DNA from: Burkholderiales bacterium
GTDB lineage: Bacteria; Pseudomonadota; Gammaproteobacteria; Burkholderiales; Casimicrobiaceae
Assembly: GCA_031283405.1 (NCBI GenBank)
Contig: JAITBX010000028.1
Location: 1-6,799 of the forward strand
Direction: 5' to 3'
DNA: 6,799 nt
Each line of letters begins with the position of its first letter. Position 1 is the stretch's first letter. Both the position numbers and the translations under genes were made by a program. The notes beneath the pieces are model-generated. The model made no database searches and was not told the DNA's origin. It saw only the letters and a program-made list of their open reading frames with translations. Of this stretch, positions 6,333 to 6,799 are shown piece by piece.

Positions 6333-6341
6333 ATTTTAACA
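6333..6341 (-). promoter_or_regulatory. Candidate extended -10 promoter of rpoD
   Basis: The minus strand reads TGTTAAAAT: a TG extension, one base, then TAAAAT (five of six -10 consensus bases; 6333-6338). No good -35 lies at 17 bases, but extended -10 promoters depend on it less. Transcription would start near 6326, giving a leader of about 170 bases before the rpoD ATG. The surrounding AT-rich island stands out from the repeats on its upstream side. Confidence 0.4.
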
Positions 6342-6388
6342 TAGAGTCTGTCGATGTTCGTTGGGTCCCATTTTCTCTCCCGCTTGCG

Positions 6389-6409
6389 GTGCTTCGACAA
6401 GCTCAGCAT
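6389..6409. repeat. CTTCGACA-type hairpin repeat, copy 2
   Basis: The core CTTCGACAAGCTCAG (6392-6406) is the widely dispersed bacterial intergenic motif. TGCT (6390-6393) pairs with AGCA (6405-6408), with an outer G-T wobble (6389, 6409). Compared with copy 1 (474-498), the core is similar and stem pairs 3 and 4 are exchanged in a compensated way. Confidence 0.65.
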
Positions 6410-6425
6410 GTGCGGAAGGGCGGCC

Positions 6426-6452
6426 GTAGGGGACGCCGTCCTCGGCGTCCCG
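6426..6452. repeat. GTAGG-type hairpin repeat, copy 2
   Basis: After GTAGG, GGGACGCCG (6430-6438) pairs perfectly with CGGCGTCCC (6443-6451) around a TCCT loop: a 9-bp stem with no mismatches. It matches copy 1 (3190-3215) in its start, loop position and CCCG ending. No T run follows, so it does not look like an intrinsic terminator. Confidence 0.75.
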
Positions 6453-6692
6453 ACGGAGAGAGGGGAATTTGTAGCCCATAGGTTGAGCGCCGCAACGAAG
6501 CCGGATATGTGGGCGCAGTCGCACCTTCCCACGATGTTTGAATGCTCTGTTTTTCCTTTGCAAAACAGGAGGAGTCCATATATGGGGTAAGCGTAGCGAA
6601 CCTCAACATAACGAAGCCTCAATAGCAACGCAAAACATCAAATAGGCAGATGTGATGATTTTGCCGTTGTGCGGCATCGACCCGTTGAGGTT

Positions 6693-6717
6693 GGGTCTGT
6701 AAATCCAACTGTGTCAA
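6693..6717. repeat. Candidate terminal inverted repeat of the insertion sequence
   Basis: GGGTCTGTAAATCC then AACTGTGTCAA, read inward from the presumed edge at 6693. The match is to the general pattern of IS256-family ends from memory. The bases just outside, TTGAGGTT (6685-6692), would be the 8-base target duplication if the family assignment holds; its partner is not in view. Confidence 0.45.
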
Positions 6718-6727
6718 TCTTGCTTGA

Positions 6728-6799
6728 TCATAACTCATTAACCGGCACCCTGTCCTCGCCAAAGACAATCTGAAAGACCTGCAAGGCAGGCTTCCAGTG
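6728..6799 (-). CDS. Transposase C-terminus, partial, probably IS256/Mutator family
   Basis: The last 23 codons of a minus-strand gene that enters from beyond the right edge; the TGA stop is at 6728-6730. The visible residues HWKPALQVFQIVFGEDR resemble the W-x-x-ALNQF-x-I-x-F-x-x-R ending typical of IS256/Mutator-type transposases. The catalytic residues lie outside the window. The position, 10 bases inside a candidate IS end, supports the call. The fragment is too short for certainty, and another IS family is possible. Confidence 0.5.
   Translation of the reverse strand, partial: HWKPALQVFQIVFGEDRVPVNEL

Larger units (their letters stand above)
6158..6692. other. Gene-free region upstream of rpoD
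   Basis: No gene is supported in this stretch of about 530 bases. It contains the rpoD leader and candidate promoter (6333-6341), a CTTCGACA-type repeat (6389-6409), a GTAGG-type hairpin repeat (6426-6452), a 10-bp perfect palindrome CCATATATGG (6576-6585), and a stretch (about 6608-6692) up to the insertion sequence end in which I see nothing convincing. The frame of rpoD stays open to 6628, but its translation there contains the LSLSKH string typical of translated CTTCGACAAGCTCAG repeats. Confidence 0.7.
6693..6799 (-). mobile_element. Partial insertion sequence, transposase-3' end, probably IS256 family
   Basis: The window ends inside this element. Its presumed edge is at 6693, where the plus strand begins GGGTCTGTAAATCC and continues ACTGTGTCAA to 6717. 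This resembles IS256-family terminal inverted repeats as I recall them, and it lies just outside the stop of a transposase-like reading frame at the spacing typical of IS ends. The other end and any target duplication lie beyond the window, so element length and completeness cannot be judged. Confidence 0.5.

Noticed and set aside
6565..6590. Strong AGGAGG-like ribosome site followed by ATG on the plus strand
   Set aside because: The reading frame is only ATG GGG TAA; no longer product is possible and nothing supports a functional minimal frame.
6158..6628. Extension of the rpoD reading frame by 157 codons to a start at 6628
   Set aside because: The added translation crosses the repeat elements and includes the LSLSKH string typical of translated CTTCGACAAGCTCAG repeats. 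MTKKLVK at 6157 begins the uniform Lys-rich tail, and the candidate promoter lies inside the extension.

Overview
This window looks like a chromosomal segment of a Gram-negative betaproteobacterium. Two genes point there: a general porin of the betaproteobacterial trimeric type (ending in Phe, AxA signal peptide), and an RpoD with a very long Lys/Ala/Thr-rich N-terminal extension of the kind seen in Burkholderiales/Rhodocyclales relatives. The genus cannot be fixed from this sequence alone.

Every gene I can support lies on the minus strand, so transcription runs from high to low coordinates. At the right edge (6693-6799) is the end of an insertion sequence: a transposase C-terminus and a candidate terminal inverted repeat, probably IS256 family. 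A roughly 530-base gene-free stretch follows, holding short hairpin repeats and the probable rpoD promoter. Next come rpoD (6157-3404), a 463-base gap with a large inverted repeat, more hairpin repeats and the porin control region, and then the porin gene (2940-1822) with a clear intrinsic terminator. Last is a probable two-gene unit: a VanZ-family membrane protein gene broken by two apparent +1 frameshifts (1628-541) and a thioredoxin-like [2Fe-2S] ferredoxin gene (393-85).

The genes do not form one pathway. rpoD is the housekeeping sigma factor, the porin is an outer-membrane channel with its own promoter and terminator, and vanZ-like plus ferredoxin look like a small separate operon behind a consensus -10 box.

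The most unusual structure is between the genes. Three gaps (1-84 with 394-540, 3121-3403, 6340-6470) carry members of several short repeat families. For three families two copies are visible here. In each the loop and flanks are conserved while the stem has changed in ways that keep pairing, by covariation or G-U wobble, which suggests a folded DNA or RNA form is what is maintained. A heptamer array also sits directly against the ferredoxin start codon. No CRISPR array, tRNA or rRNA gene was seen.
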